Assembly: GCF_001632775.1 (NCBI RefSeq)
Contig: NZ_CP015249.1
Span: 3,328,686-3,392,685, forward strand
DNA: 64,000 nucleotides
Direction: 5' to 3'
From: Dokdonella koreensis DS-123
Lineage (GTDB): Bacteria; Pseudomonadota; Gammaproteobacteria; Xanthomonadales; Rhodanobacteraceae
The first letter of the stretch is position 1; each line of letters opens with the position of its first letter. The notes below the pieces were generated by a model. The model was not told the origin of the DNA, made no database searches, and saw only the letters and a program-made list of their open reading frames with translations. Below are positions 35,363 to 44,521 of the stretch, one piece after another. Position numbers and translations under genes: made by a program.

Positions 35363-37060
35363 TCAGTCGAACAGGCGTCCGATGTCCTCGCGCGTCAGCG
35401 ACCGGTTCTCGCTTTCGCTGCGGCGCCGGTACTCGTAGGTGCCGGCCGCCAGGCCGCGATCGCTGACGACGATGCGGTGCGGAATCCCGATCAGTTCCAT
35501 GTCGGCGAACATCGCACCCGGCCGCAGGCCGCGATCGTCGAGCACCACGTCGATGCCGGCCTGCGCCAGCTCGGCATAGAGCCGCTCGGCCTCCTCGCGC
35601 ACGGCTTCGCTCTGGTGCGCGCCGATCGGGCAGATCGCCACGCGCCACGGCGCCATCGCCTCGGGCCAGGCGATGCCGGCCTCGTCGTGGTTCTGCTCGA
35701 TCGCCGCGGCGACGATGCGGCTGACGCCGATGCCGTAGCAGCCCATCCACAGCACGCGCGACTTGCCCTGGTCGTCGAGCACGGTCGCACCGAGCACCTC
35801 GGCGTACTTCTGGCCGAGCTGGAAGACGTGCCCGACCTCGATGCCGCGGGCAATGCCGAGTTCGCCCTGCCCGTCCGGCGAAGGATCGCCCTCGACGACC
35901 TTGCGCAGGTCGGCGATGCGCGTGATGCGCGCATCGCGCTCCCAGTTGGCCCCGCGGTAGTGGCTGCCGTCGGCATTGCCGCCGCAGACGAAGTCGGCCA
36001 GGATCGCGGCGGAGCGGTCGACGATCACCGGGATCGAGGCCGGCAGCCCGGCCGGTCCGATGAAGCCCGGCCGCACGCCGGTCGCCTTGAGGATCTCGGC
36101 CTCGTCGGCCAGCACCGATTCGCCCGGCAGCTCGGCGAGCTTGGCGGCCTTGACCTCGTTGATCTCGTGGTCGCCGCGCACGCACAGCGCGACCAGGCCG
36201 TCGACACCGCGCACCAGGATCGTCTTGACGCACTGGGCCGGCGCCACGCCGAGGAAGGCGCAGATCTCATCGATCGTCTTCTGCGTCGGCGTATCGACGC
36301 GCTCCAGCGCGTGCGCCGGCGCCGGACGCGTGCCGGCCGGCGCGAGCGCCTCGGCCAGCTCGATGTTGGCCGCGTAGTCCGAGCCGGTCGAGAACGCGAT
36401 CGCGTCCTCGCCCGAATCGGCCAGCACCTGGAACTCGTGGCTGGCGTTGCCGCCGATCGCGCCGGTATCGGCCTGGACCGCGCGGAACCGGAGCCCCAGG
36501 CGCGTGAAGATGCGCCCGTAGGTCTCGTACATGTTGCGGTACTCGGCCTCCAGACTCGCCGGGTCGAGATGGAACGAGTAGGCATCCTTCATCAGGAACT
36601 CGCGCGCGCGCATGACGCCGAAGCGCGGGCGGATCTCGTCGCGGAACTTGGTCTGGATCTGGTAGAAGTTGACCGGCAGCTGCTTGTAGCTGCGCAGTTC
36701 GTTGCGCGCGAAATCGGTGACGACCTCTTCGTGGGTCGGCCCGTAGCAGTACTCGGCATCCTTGCGGTCGCGCAGCTTCAGGAGCTGCCCGCCGAACTTC
36801 TCCCAGCGGCCGGTCTCCTCCCACAGCTCGCGCGGCTGGATCGAGGGCATCAGCAGCTCGATCGCGCCGGCGCGGTTCATCTCCTCGCGCACGGCCTGCT
36901 CGACCTTGCGCAGCACGCGCAGGCCCAGCGGCGACCAGGTGTAGATGCCGGCCGCCAGCTTGCGCAGCATGCCGGCGCGCAGCATCAGCCGGTGGCTGGC
37001 GATCTCGGCATCGGCCGGGACTTCCTTGACGGTGGCGAGGTGGAATCGGGAAAGACGCAT
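35363..37060 (-). CDS. proS: Prolyl-tRNA synthetase (bacterial type with editing insertion)
   Basis: A 565-residue cytoplasmic class II synthetase. [19 protein letters not shown] at the N-terminus, the class II motifs ([33 protein letters not shown]) and the long insertion from about residue 230 to 400 match bacterial ProS with its proofreading domain, which clears Ala-tRNA(Pro). The C-terminal anticodon-binding domain ([19 protein letters not shown]) is intact. ATG 37060 fits the family; the frame further upstream is not used. The DUF4124 gene upstream is on the same strand, 168 bp away. Confidence 0.97.
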   Translation of the reverse strand: MRLSRFHLATVKEVPADAEIASHRLMLRAGMLRKLAAGIYTWSPLGLRVLRKVEQAVREEMNRAGAIELLMPSIQPRELWEETGRWEKFGGQLLKLRDRKDAEYCYGPTHEEVVTDFARNELRSYKQLPVNFYQIQTKFRDEIRPRFGVMRAREFLMKDAYSFHLDPASLEAEYRNMYETYGRIFTRLGLRFRAVQADTGAIGGNASHEFQVLADSGEDAIAFSTGSDYAANIELAEALAPAGTRPAPAHALERVDTPTQKTIDEICAFLGVAPAQCVKTILVRGVDGLVALCVRGDHEINEVKAAKLAELPGESVLADEAEILKATGVRPGFIGPAGLPASIPVIVDRSAAILADFVCGGNADGSHYRGANWERDARITRIADLRKVVEGDPSPDGQGELGIARGIEVGHVFQLGQKYAEVLGATVLDDQGKSRVLWMGCYGIGVSRIVAAAIEQNHDEAGIAWPEAMAPWRVAICPIGAHQSEAVREEAERLYAELAQAGIDVVLDDRGLRPGAMFADMELIGIPHRIVVSDRGLAAGTYEYRRRSESENRSLTREDIGRLFD

Positions 37061-37228
37061 GGCCGGTTTCGCAGGATCGACGGAACCGGTGATTCTAGCA
37101 GGCGCCCGCAGGTTCTCCGCGCTGTGCGAACGGGCCCGGCGGCGCAGCGCCGCACGGGTCGCCACCCGGACCGCGCACACAGCCGCCGGAGCGGCACGCG
37201 CCGGCCGGGCCTGCGCGCAGGCGTGGCG

Positions 37229-37684
37229 TCAGCGGCAGTAGAACGCGATGCGCTCGCGTGCCTGGGCGAGCTGCTCCTGGCGCTGCTCGGCGCTCAGGGT
37301 CTGGCTGGCGCCGTCGCCCTTGAGGTCCATGCTGACCTGCTGCGGCCCTTCCAGCAGCTCGGCGTTGCGGCGGGCCTGCGCGCAGACCTGCTGGCGCGCT
37401 TCGGGACTGTCGGTCAGCGGCGCGCTCGCCCCGCCATCGGCCGCAGCGGTGGCGGCGTCGGTCGGCGCAGCCGCGGCCGGCGCGGCGGCATCGGCCGTGA
37501 CCGGCGTGTCGCCACGCACGGTGATCTGCTTGGCGGCCTTGACGCCTGCCGGCGGCGGCGAATCGGAGAAATGGGTGACGCCCTGCGCGTCCTTCCAGGT
37601 GTAGACACGGCCGCCGTTGCCGGCGGCGCCGGCGACCAGGGGGAGCGCGAGCAGGGACAGCACGACGGGCAAGAGGCGCCTCAT
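37229..37684 (-). CDS. DUF4124 domain exported protein
   Basis: A 151-residue exported protein. Signal peptide MRRLLPVVLSLLALPLVAGA; next comes the DUF4124 core GRVYTWKDAQGVTHFSDSPP, a short beta-domain with the conserved 'YxWxDxxGxxHFSDxPP' pattern. A long Ala/Thr/Pro linker is followed by a C-terminal helix with two Cys (QQVCAQARRNA and IAFYCR). Role unknown; DUF4124 proteins are periplasmic and may bind glycan or envelope components. Transcribed towards proS. Confidence 0.88.
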   Translation of the reverse strand: MRRLLPVVLSLLALPLVAGAAGNGGRVYTWKDAQGVTHFSDSPPPAGVKAAKQITVRGDTPVTADAAAPAAAAPTDAATAAADGGASAPLTDSPEARQQVCAQARRNAELLEGPQQVSMDLKGDGASQTLSAEQRQEQLAQARERIAFYCR

Positions 37685-37979
37685 GGTTCGACTCCAGCCG
37701 GCAGGGGGCCGGCATTCCAGCGATCGCCCGAGTGTGTCACAGCTGCCCGTGATCTGCCGTGCGGCAGGCCACACCGGCGCTGCGGCATCGCAGCGACCGC
37801 CCCGGGCCAGCGGAACCGGCGGCCCGGAGCGCGGGAAAGCGGGTGCTCCGGCGACCGGCCGTCCGGCGCGCCGGCCCGCCCCGCCACGGGTGCCCGGCCG
37901 GTCCACGGCGCGGGCCGACGTATCCCAAAGTCCTACGACACGCTCTAAACTGGCCACTGCCGACGACACGACGATACGC

Positions 37980-38765
37980 ATGGACGAGACCCCCAGCCCT
38001 CCGAAGCCGTCACGCGGCATCTACCTGCTGCCCAACCTGTTCACGACCGCGGCGATGTTCTCGGGCTTCTACGCGATCGTCGCCGCGATCGGCGCCCGCT
38101 ACACCGAGGCCGCCATCGCGGTCTTCGTCGCCACCCTGCTCGACGGCCTCGACGGCCGCGTCGCGCGCCTGACCGGCACGCAGAGCGAGTTCGGCGTCCA
38201 GTACGACTCGCTCTCGGACCTGGTCAGCTTCGGCCTGGCGCCGGCCCTGGTGATGTACACCTGGTCGCTGTCGGCGCTGAAGGGCTTCGGGCCGTTCTGG
38301 GGCAAGGTCGGCTGGGCGGCGGCCTTCATCTATGCCGCCTGCGCGGCGCTGCGCCTGGCGCGCTTCAACACGCAGGTCAACGTCATCGACAAGCGCTACT
38401 TCCAGGGGCTGGCCAGCCCGGCCGCGGCGGGGCTGTGCATGGCCTTCGTCTGGACGATCGAGCGCACCGACCTGACCGGCGACGACGTCTGCTTCATCAC
38501 GCCGTTCCTGGCGATCGGCGCCGGCCTGCTGATGATCAGCAACGTGCGCTACTACAGCTTCAAGGCCTGGCCGCTGTCGGACAAGGTGCCGTTCATCTGG
38601 ATCCCGCTGGCGATGCTGATCCTGGTCGCGCTGGCGATCGACACGCCGCGCGTGCTGCTGACGATCGCCGCGCTGTACGTGCTGTCGGGCCTGGTGCTGA
38701 CCGCCTGGGGCCTGATCCGGCACCGGCGCGACCGCCGCGCCGCGCGTGGTGGTACCGAACCATGA
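37980..38765 (+). CDS. pssA: CDP-diacylglycerol-serine O-phosphatidyltransferase
   Basis: A 261-residue inner-membrane enzyme making phosphatidylserine, precursor of phosphatidylethanolamine. The CDP-alcohol transferase motif is complete: DGRVAR...G...D...D within DGLDGRVARLTGTQ and following residues (the spacing DGxxAR-x8-G-x3-D-x3-D is kept). About seven or eight hydrophobic helices span the protein. The length fits the integral-membrane (type II) PssA. ATG 37980 is used; the upstream frame (37617) is unlike protein. The 295 bp gap before it (37685-37979) shows nothing recognisable. It heads a run with holD-like and rimI genes. Confidence 0.95.
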   Translation: MDETPSPPKPSRGIYLLPNLFTTAAMFSGFYAIVAAIGARYTEAAIAVFVATLLDGLDGRVARLTGTQSEFGVQYDSLSDLVSFGLAPALVMYTWSLSALKGFGPFWGKVGWAAAFIYAACAALRLARFNTQVNVIDKRYFQGLASPAAAGLCMAFVWTIERTDLTGDDVCFITPFLAIGAGLLMISNVRYYSFKAWPLSDKVPFIWIPLAMLILVALAIDTPRVLLTIAALYVLSGLVLTAWGLIRHRRDRRAARGGTEP

Positions 38766-38789
38766 TCCGGCGCCGTCCGGCACGCCACG

Positions 38790-39308
38790 ATGGCTGGGCC
38801 GATGCGCGCTGACGCCGGCCGGCGGCTGGCGGAGCTCGGCATCGACCGCTACGTGCTGCGGTCCGCGCACGCGGCCGCGCCGGCGACCGAGGCACCTGCG
38901 CGCGTTTCACCGGCCGGCCCCGGGCCCGCCCCGGCACCGGCGACAGCCGTCGCTGCCAGCGCCCCGGGCACGGCGGCGCGTGTCCTGCTGTACGCCGGAA
39001 CCGGCGGCGCGGGCGCCCTGCTCGCCGATATCGGCCGCAGCCTGAGCCTGCTGCGCCTGGACTGGGCACCGGGTGTCGAGGACGACGCGGCCGTCAGCAG
39101 TGCAGCCGGCTTCGTCGTCCTCGGCGAGGACCTTGCGCGCCGGGTCGCCGCCGGCCTGCCGACGGATAGGCTCGGTGCCTGCGAATGGATCATCGCCGGG
39201 CAGCCCGACGACCTGGCGCGCGGCGCCGCCGCCAAGCGGGCGCTGTGGGGCGAGCTGAAGCGGCTGGCACGCACGCTGTCCGCGCGCGACGCAGCGGCGA
39301 AGCACTGA
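38790..39308 (+). CDS. holD: Probable DNA polymerase III psi subunit (HolD-like)
   Basis: A 172-residue cytoplasmic protein. Two regions match E. coli HolD: the N-terminal helix RLAELGIDRYVLRSAHA (HolD has LQQLGITQWSLRRPGA there) and the C-terminal helix AKRALWGELKRLARTL (HolD: ARAALWQQICTYE). The middle has a Ala/Pro-rich stretch, then mixed strands (RVLLYAGTGG, FVVLGEDL). In E. coli holD lies immediately upstream of rimI; here the rimI start follows by 4 bp. Psi links the clamp-loader complex to SSB through chi. Longer than E. coli psi (137 residues) by an insertion. ATG 38802 is an alternative start. Identification rests on motif and synteny. Confidence 0.68.
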   Translation: MAGPMRADAGRRLAELGIDRYVLRSAHAAAPATEAPARVSPAGPGPAPAPATAVAASAPGTAARVLLYAGTGGAGALLADIGRSLSLLRLDWAPGVEDDAAVSSAAGFVVLGEDLARRVAAGLPTDRLGACEWIIAGQPDDLARGAAAKRALWGELKRLARTLSARDAAAKH

Positions 39309-39312
39309 ACCG

Positions 39313-39789
39313 ATGTCCGCCCATCCGAAACCGACGCTGCCGGACCTGCAGCCGATGCGCGAGCAGGACGTCGAGGCGGTCGCCGCGATCGAGCAGCAGG
39401 CCTATGAGTTCCCGTGGTCGCCGGGGATCTTCCGCGACTGCCTGCGCGCCGGCTACGACTGCCGCTCGCTGGTCGAGGACGGGACGATCATCGGCTATGC
39501 GATCCTCGCGGTCGCCGCCGGCGAGGCGCACGTGCTCAACGTGTGCGTGGCACCGGCACGGCAAGGCCGCGGCTACGGCCGGCGGTTGGTGCGGCGGGTG
39601 ATCGACCTGGCGCGCTGGCACCGCGCCGAGCGCATCTTCCTGGAGGTGCGGCCGTCCAATGCGCGCGCCATCGCGCTGTACCTGTCACTGGGCTTCAACG
39701 AGATCGGCAAGCGCCCAAACTACTATCCGTCACGCCGCGGCCGCGAAGACGCCATCGTCATGGCGATCGAGCTGCTGGACGGCTCCTAG
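39313..39789 (+). CDS. rimI: Ribosomal protein S18-alanine N-acetyltransferase
   Basis: A 158-residue GNAT acetyltransferase. The acetyl-CoA loop ARQGRGYGR, the central strand VLNVCVAPA and the C-terminal GFNEIGKRPNYY with EDAIVMAIEL are those of RimI, which acetylates the N-terminal Ala of ribosomal protein S18. Start ATG 39313 is 4 bp after the HolD-like stop, so the two are coupled in one operon. Confidence 0.93.
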   Translation: MSAHPKPTLPDLQPMREQDVEAVAAIEQQAYEFPWSPGIFRDCLRAGYDCRSLVEDGTIIGYAILAVAAGEAHVLNVCVAPARQGRGYGRRLVRRVIDLARWHRAERIFLEVRPSNARAIALYLSLGFNEIGKRPNYYPSRRGREDAIVMAIELLDGS

Positions 39790-39898
39790 CGCCACGTGCC
39801 CATCGCCGCGGCACGCTCCATCTGCCCTACCCCCAACGTAGCCCGCCGGCGGCCCGCCGCGACGCCACTCCCCTTCTTCAGCTCGACGGAAACGCCGC

Positions 39899-40507
39899 AT
39901 GTCCGCCAATCTCGTCATCATCGCCATTACCTGCATCGTCTCGTTCATGGCGTTCAACAACAGCCAGTTGATCGACCGGCTGATCTTCTGGCCACCGGCG
40001 ATCACGCGCGGGCGTGAGTACTGGCGCTTCGCCACCTGCGGCCTGATCCACGCCGACGGCATGCACCTGCTGTTCAACATGATCACGCTGTATTTCTTCG
40101 GCGGCCTGATGGAGCGGTTCTATTCGCAGTACATCGGCCCGATCGGTTACGTGCTGTTCTACGTCAGCGCCCTGGTCGTCTCGATCATCCCGACCTTCAT
40201 GCGCCACAAGAACGACAGCCAGTACCGCAGCCTCGGCGCATCTGGCGCGGTCTCGGCGGTGCTGTTCGCGTTCATCCTGCTGGCGCCGTGGCAGACGATC
40301 TACATCTACGTGATCCCGGTGCCGGCGATCATCTATGCGGTGCTGTACCTGGCCTACACGTTCTACATGAACAAGCGCGGCGGCGACAACATCAACCACA
40401 GTGCGCATTTGTCCGGCGCGATCTACGGCATCCTGTTCACGATCGCGCTGGAGCCGCGCGTGGTCGGCAACTTCCTCGGCCAGCTCGCCAACCCGCGCTT
40501 CCTCTGA
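39899..40507 (+). CDS. Rhomboid family intramembrane serine protease
   Basis: A 202-residue inner-membrane protein with six hydrophobic helices. The catalytic dyad is present: Ser115 in GASGAVSA and His170 in the sixth helix (AHLSGAIYG). HLLFN with His56 and Asn60 stabilises the oxyanion, as in GlpG. It would cleave membrane substrates within the bilayer; substrates unknown. It follows rimI by 109 bp on the same strand and is divergent in function from it. Confidence 0.93.
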   Translation: MSANLVIIAITCIVSFMAFNNSQLIDRLIFWPPAITRGREYWRFATCGLIHADGMHLLFNMITLYFFGGLMERFYSQYIGPIGYVLFYVSALVVSIIPTFMRHKNDSQYRSLGASGAVSAVLFAFILLAPWQTIYIYVIPVPAIIYAVLYLAYTFYMNKRGGDNINHSAHLSGAIYGILFTIALEPRVVGNFLGQLANPRFL

Positions 40508-40513
40508 GTCCAC

Positions 40514-40546
40514 CGTCGCGCGCCACCGTGACGGCGGCGCGCGACG
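40514..40546. terminator. Bidirectional hairpin between convergent genes
   Basis: CGTCGCGCGCC (40514-40524) pairs with GGCGCGCGACG (40536-40546), 7 bp after the rhomboid stop and 4 bp before the S9 peptidase stop. No U-run. Confidence 0.6.
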
Positions 40547-40550
40547 TGCG

Positions 40551-42668
40551 TCAGGCGGCCGGCGCGGCGGCGGACCCGGCCGCCTTCGCCTCGGCCGGCC
40601 CGAGCCAGCGCTTGAGCCAGTCGGCGACCTCCTTGTAGAAGAACCGGCTGTTCTCGCCGCCGAGGACCCAGTGGTTCTCGTCCGGGAAGACGATCAGCCG
40701 GCTCTCGACCTGCTGGCGCTGCAAGGCCGCCCAGTATTCCAGGCCGTTGTTGAGCGGCACGCGGAAATCGCGCTCGCCGAAGGTGACCAGGACCGGCGTC
40801 TTGAACTGCGCGGCCAGGCGGATCGGGTTCTGCTCGCGCCACACCGGTCCCTGTTCCCACACCGGCCCGCCGTTGCCGACTTCGCGGCTGTAGGCGATGT
40901 CGCTGGTGCCCCATTGCGACTCGAGGTTGACCAGGCCGGCGTGGCTGACCAGGCAGCGGTAGCGCGTGGTGGTGCCCTGCAGCCAGTTGGCCAGGTGCCC
41001 GCCGTAGCTGGCGCCGCCGGCGCACTGGCGATCGCCGTCGATGAACGCATAGCGCCGGATCGCCTCGTCGGCGGCGGCGTTGATGTCGTCGGCCGGCCCC
41101 TTGAGCGGATCGCCCTGGATCGCCTGCGCGAAGCGTTCGCCGAAGCCGGTCGAGCCGACGTAGTTGGTCAGCAGCACCACGTAGCCCTGCGCGCCGAGCA
41201 GGTGGTAGTTCCAGCGCAGCACCCACTGGTCGCGCCACATCGTGTGCGGGCCGCCGTGCATCAGCACCAGCAGCGGATACTTCTTCGCCGGATCGAACCC
41301 CGGCGGCCGCACCAGCATGGAATGGATGCGCTGGCCGCGCGCGTTGTCGAACCAGAAATGCTCGGCCGGCGCCAGGTCCAGCGCGGCCGCCTTGGCCGCC
41401 GCGAACGCGGTCAGGCGCCGCGCCGGTGCGCCGCCCGGGTCGAGACGGACGATCTCCGGCGGCTCGGTGGCGCTTTCGTAGGTGGCCAGGATCACCGGCG
41501 CGCGCGCGCCGCCGACGCTCACGCCGGTGTACAGGCCGCGCTCGGGAACGGCGATCCGCTTGGCGACGCCGCCACCGGCGCTGCCGCGATAGAGCGCTTC
41601 CTGGCCGGCATCCTCGGCCGTGAGGTAGATCTCGCGACCGTTCGGCGCGGGATCGAAGCCGGCGACCGAACGCCCGTCCGGCAGCTCGATGCGCCCGCGC
41701 TCCCGCAGCGAGGGCCATTCCAGCGCGACCAGGCGCGTGGCGTTGTAGACCCGATCGCTGCGTGGCGTCAGCGACGCGAACAGCGTGCGTCCGTCGCCGC
41801 CGAAGCGCGGGCTGCCGTAGGAGTCGGCGGCATCGGCCGCCTCCCGGCCGGTGAGCCGGCGCGGCTCGCCGCCGTCGGCGCCGACCTGCCACAGGTCCGA
41901 GTTCGTGAACGACCAGGCTGCGCGGTCGCGGTTGCGGCTGGCCGCGAAGACCAGTGCCTTGCCGTCCGGCGTCCAGACGCCGCCCTCGTCCGACAGCGCG
42001 AAGCCCGGCAGCTTGACCAGTGCCGAGCCGGCCAGCAGGTCCCGCGCCTCGCCGCCGGCGACCGGCTGGACGAACACGCGCGTCTGCTTCTCGTCGAGCC
42101 ACTTGTCCCAGCTGCGGATCGGGAAGCCGGTGTAGACGCGTGCCTTGTACTTGCGTTCTTCCTCTTCCTTGGCGAGCCGCTCGTTGTCGGCATCGTTGGC
42201 GCTGGACGGATAGACGCGGCTGGTGAACGCCACGCGCTGGCCATCCGGCGAGAACACCGGCGCGGCGGCACCGGTGGACAGCGACGTCAACCGCTGCGCC
42301 TCGCCGCCCTGGGCGAGATCCAGGATCCAGATCTGCGCCTGCTTGTCGTCGCCGCGCTTGGCCGAGAACGCCAGGCGCCGGCTGTCCGGGCTCCAGGCCA
42401 CGCCGCTCTCGCCGGACTTGGACGCGGTGATGCGGCGCGCCGGCGCACTGCCGTCGGTCGGCACGATCCACAGGTGCGTGGCGGACTCGTCCTTCTTGTA
42501 CGACGGCGCGGTCACCGCGAAGACCGCCTGGCGGCCATCGGGGCTGACCGTCGGCGCACCGACGCGCGGCATCAGCCACAGGTCCTCGTGCGTGATCGTG
42601 CGCTTGTCCGCCGCCAGGGCACCGAACGAGAGCAACAGCAGGAATACGGCGGTCAACGCACGCTTCAT
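40551..42668 (-). CDS. S9 family peptidase (prolyl oligopeptidase type)
   Basis: A 705-residue exported peptidase. Signal peptide MKRALTAVFLLLLSFGALA; the N-terminal half carries PD40/beta-propeller repeats (SPDGRQAVF, SPDSRRLAF, SPDGQRVAF and others) and the C-terminal half an alpha/beta-hydrolase. The triad is intact: Ser554 in GGASYGGH, Asp634 in FGERDFRVP and His666 in ENHWV. It is probably a periplasmic peptidase for short proline-containing or N-terminally blocked peptides. Three ATGs lie in a row (42674, 42671, 42668); the last has GGGG at the best spacing. The frame further upstream is not used. Confidence 0.94.
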   Translation of the reverse strand: MKRALTAVFLLLLSFGALAADKRTITHEDLWLMPRVGAPTVSPDGRQAVFAVTAPSYKKDESATHLWIVPTDGSAPARRITASKSGESGVAWSPDSRRLAFSAKRGDDKQAQIWILDLAQGGEAQRLTSLSTGAAAPVFSPDGQRVAFTSRVYPSSANDADNERLAKEEEERKYKARVYTGFPIRSWDKWLDEKQTRVFVQPVAGGEARDLLAGSALVKLPGFALSDEGGVWTPDGKALVFAASRNRDRAAWSFTNSDLWQVGADGGEPRRLTGREAADAADSYGSPRFGGDGRTLFASLTPRSDRVYNATRLVALEWPSLRERGRIELPDGRSVAGFDPAPNGREIYLTAEDAGQEALYRGSAGGGVAKRIAVPERGLYTGVSVGGARAPVILATYESATEPPEIVRLDPGGAPARRLTAFAAAKAAALDLAPAEHFWFDNARGQRIHSMLVRPPGFDPAKKYPLLVLMHGGPHTMWRDQWVLRWNYHLLGAQGYVVLLTNYVGSTGFGERFAQAIQGDPLKGPADDINAAADEAIRRYAFIDGDRQCAGGASYGGHLANWLQGTTTRYRCLVSHAGLVNLESQWGTSDIAYSREVGNGGPVWEQGPVWREQNPIRLAAQFKTPVLVTFGERDFRVPLNNGLEYWAALQRQQVESRLIVFPDENHWVLGGENSRFFYKEVADWLKRWLGPAEAKAAGSAAAPAA

Positions 42669-42813
42669 CATCATCCCCAGGCGGACAGGTGGTTTCCGGT
42701 GATAGCGTCCCGGCGCCCGGCGGTCAAGTGAGGAACGTCGCCGCCAGTGCCGGAGCGCGCACAGCCGGCAGTCCCTGCGGCAACGCTGCGTGGCGGTGCA
42801 CGAAAGGCACGCT

Positions 42814-43893
42814 TCAGGCCTCGCCGGGCTCGAACAGCGAGCCCTGGCTGTCTTCTTCCGGGTCGCGGAAACCCGACAGGCCCACGCCGACCAGCCGGTA
42901 GCGCGTCGCGGCGGGAAGATCCACCCGCTCGCGCAAGGCCAGTGCCAGTGATTCGAGGTGAGCGGACGAACGCGGCGGCGCATCCAGCGTCCGGCTGCGC
43001 GTGAGGATGCGGAACTGCGCCGTCTTGAGTTTCAGCACGACGGTATGGGCCACCCGCTCGACCCGGCCCGCGGCGACCCAGGTCCGGGCCGCCAGCGTCC
43101 CGATCGCCGGCGCCAGCGCGTCGAGCGGCAGGTCCTCGGAGAACGTGTCCTCCGAGGAGATCGACTGCACCGGCTGGTCCGGATCGACCGGCCGCTCGTC
43201 CACGCCCAGCGCGCGCTCGTGCAGGCGCCGCCCGAAGCGGCCGAAGCGCTGCTCCAGCTCGGCCAGCTCGAACCGGCGCAGATCGCCGGCCGTCGCGATA
43301 CCCAGCTCCGCCAGCCGGCCCTGCATGACCTTGCCGACACCGGGAATCCGTTCGACCGGCAGGGTGGTCAGGAAATCCAGCACCTCGTGCGGCCGGATCA
43401 CGAACAGGCCGTCCGGCTTGCGCACGTCCGAGGCGATCTTGGCGAGGAACTTGTTCGGCGCGACGCCGGCCGATGCGGTGAGGCCGGTTTCCTCGCGAAT
43501 CTCCTCGCGGATCCGCTGCGCGACGGCAGTCGCGGTCGGCAGTGCGCTGCGCGGCCGGGTGACGTCGAGATACGCCTCGTCCAGCGACAACGGCTCCACC
43601 CACTCGGCATGGCGCAGCAGGATCTCGCGCACCTGGCGCGATACGGCGCGGTAGCGCGTGAAGTCCGGCGGCACGAACACCGCCTGCGGGCACAGCCGCT
43701 CGGCACGCAGCGCCGGCATCGCCGAGCGGACGCCGAACCGCCGCGCCTCGTACGACGCCGCGCAGACCACCGAGCGCGCACCACGCCACGCCACGACGAC
43801 CGGACGACCGCGCAGTGCCGGATCGTCGCGCTGCTCGACCGACGCGTAGAACGCGTCCATGTCCACGTGGATGATCTTGCGCGGCACCGCCAT
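42814..43893 (-). CDS. dinB: DNA polymerase IV
   Basis: A 359-residue Y-family polymerase for translesion synthesis. Catalytic acids are all present: Asp11 in HVDMDAFYASVE, Asp105-Glu106 in SLDEAYLDV. The helix-hairpin-helix ERIPGVGKVMQGRLAELG, the little-finger domain and a C-terminal clamp-binding motif QGSLF (350-354) are intact. Length and start (MAVPRKIIHVDMDAF at 43893) are those of E. coli DinB. It is likely part of the DNA-damage response, but no LexA box is recognisable by eye. Confidence 0.96.
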   Translation of the reverse strand: MAVPRKIIHVDMDAFYASVEQRDDPALRGRPVVVAWRGARSVVCAASYEARRFGVRSAMPALRAERLCPQAVFVPPDFTRYRAVSRQVREILLRHAEWVEPLSLDEAYLDVTRPRSALPTATAVAQRIREEIREETGLTASAGVAPNKFLAKIASDVRKPDGLFVIRPHEVLDFLTTLPVERIPGVGKVMQGRLAELGIATAGDLRRFELAELEQRFGRFGRRLHERALGVDERPVDPDQPVQSISSEDTFSEDLPLDALAPAIGTLAARTWVAAGRVERVAHTVVLKLKTAQFRILTRSRTLDAPPRSSAHLESLALALRERVDLPAATRYRLVGVGLSGFRDPEEDSQGSLFEPGEA

Positions 43894-44031
43894 GCCCCAT
43901 GCTAACCGTCGACGGCCCCGCGCGGCATCCGCGCCGGACCGCCGAGCACCGCCGGGGCCAGCGTCCGCGGCCGATACCCGAAAGCACGGTACGCCGCGGC
44001 CTTGAAACGCGCCTCGTGCGCCCCATCTCGC

Positions 44032-44088
44032 GCTGGCGAGGACGACCTCCCCCGCTTAGGGCCTCACCGCCGGGACGGCCCGGCTTCC
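44032..44088 (+). ncRNA. Guanidine-II (mini-ykkC) riboswitch
   Basis: Two tandem hairpins with ACGR loops stand just upstream of the guanidine exporter gene: GAGG-ACGA-CCTC (loop 44042-44045) and GCCGGG-ACGG-CCCGGC (44069-44084, loop 44075-44078). Two stem-loops with conserved ACGR tetraloops are the definition of the mini-ykkC class, which binds guanidinium. The Shine-Dalgarno GGAGGT (44094-44099) follows closely, so translation initiation is the likely control point. Ligand binding is expected to switch the exporter on. Confidence 0.85.
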
Positions 44089-44103
44089 TGCATGGAGGTC
44101 ATC

Positions 44104-44424
44104 ATGGCCTGGTTGCTCCTGCTCGTCGCCGGCGCCCTCGAAATCGTCTGGGCGTACTTCCTCAAACAGTCGGCCGGCTTCAGCCGCCTGACACCGTCCG
44201 CGATCACCGTGGTCGCGATGATCGGCAGCTTCGGCCTGCTGGCGCTGGCGATGCGTACGCTCCCGCTCGGCACCGCCTATACGATCTGGACCGGCATCGG
44301 CGCGGTGGGCGCCTTCGTGGTCGGCATCGTCGTGCTCGGCGAGGCGCTGACGCCGCTGCGTGTGCTGGCGGCGGTGCTGATCGTGTCTGGCTTGGTGCTG
44401 ATGAAGGTGTCTACGCCGGCCTGA
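44104..44424 (+). CDS. gdx: Small multidrug resistance family guanidinium exporter (Gdx/SugE)
   Basis: A 106-residue inner-membrane protein with four transmembrane helices. Glu13 (in LEIVW), which binds the substrate and protons in the SMR family, and Trp16 of the Gdx branch are both present; GTAYTIWTGIGAVGAF is another SugE/Gdx signature. It exports guanidinium by proton antiport. The guanidine-II riboswitch immediately upstream supports this role over drug efflux. The frame is open from 44002, but the ATG at 44104 with GGAGGT is the true start. Confidence 0.95.
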   Translation: MAWLLLLVAGALEIVWAYFLKQSAGFSRLTPSAITVVAMIGSFGLLALAMRTLPLGTAYTIWTGIGAVGAFVVGIVVLGEALTPLRVLAAVLIVSGLVLMKVSTPA

Positions 44425-44521
44425 CCGTTCTCGTTCGTCCTTTCAGCGCGTCGTTTGAGACACGCCGGACGCCTACGTTGTGCCGCTACGCGCTCGCCGT
44501 CCGGGAAGGTCTCACTTGGTT

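Noticed and set aside
38802..39308. HolD-like gene as unknown protein only
   Set aside because: Two helical segments and synteny with rimI match HolD; kept as probable with lower confidence instead of plain hypothetical.
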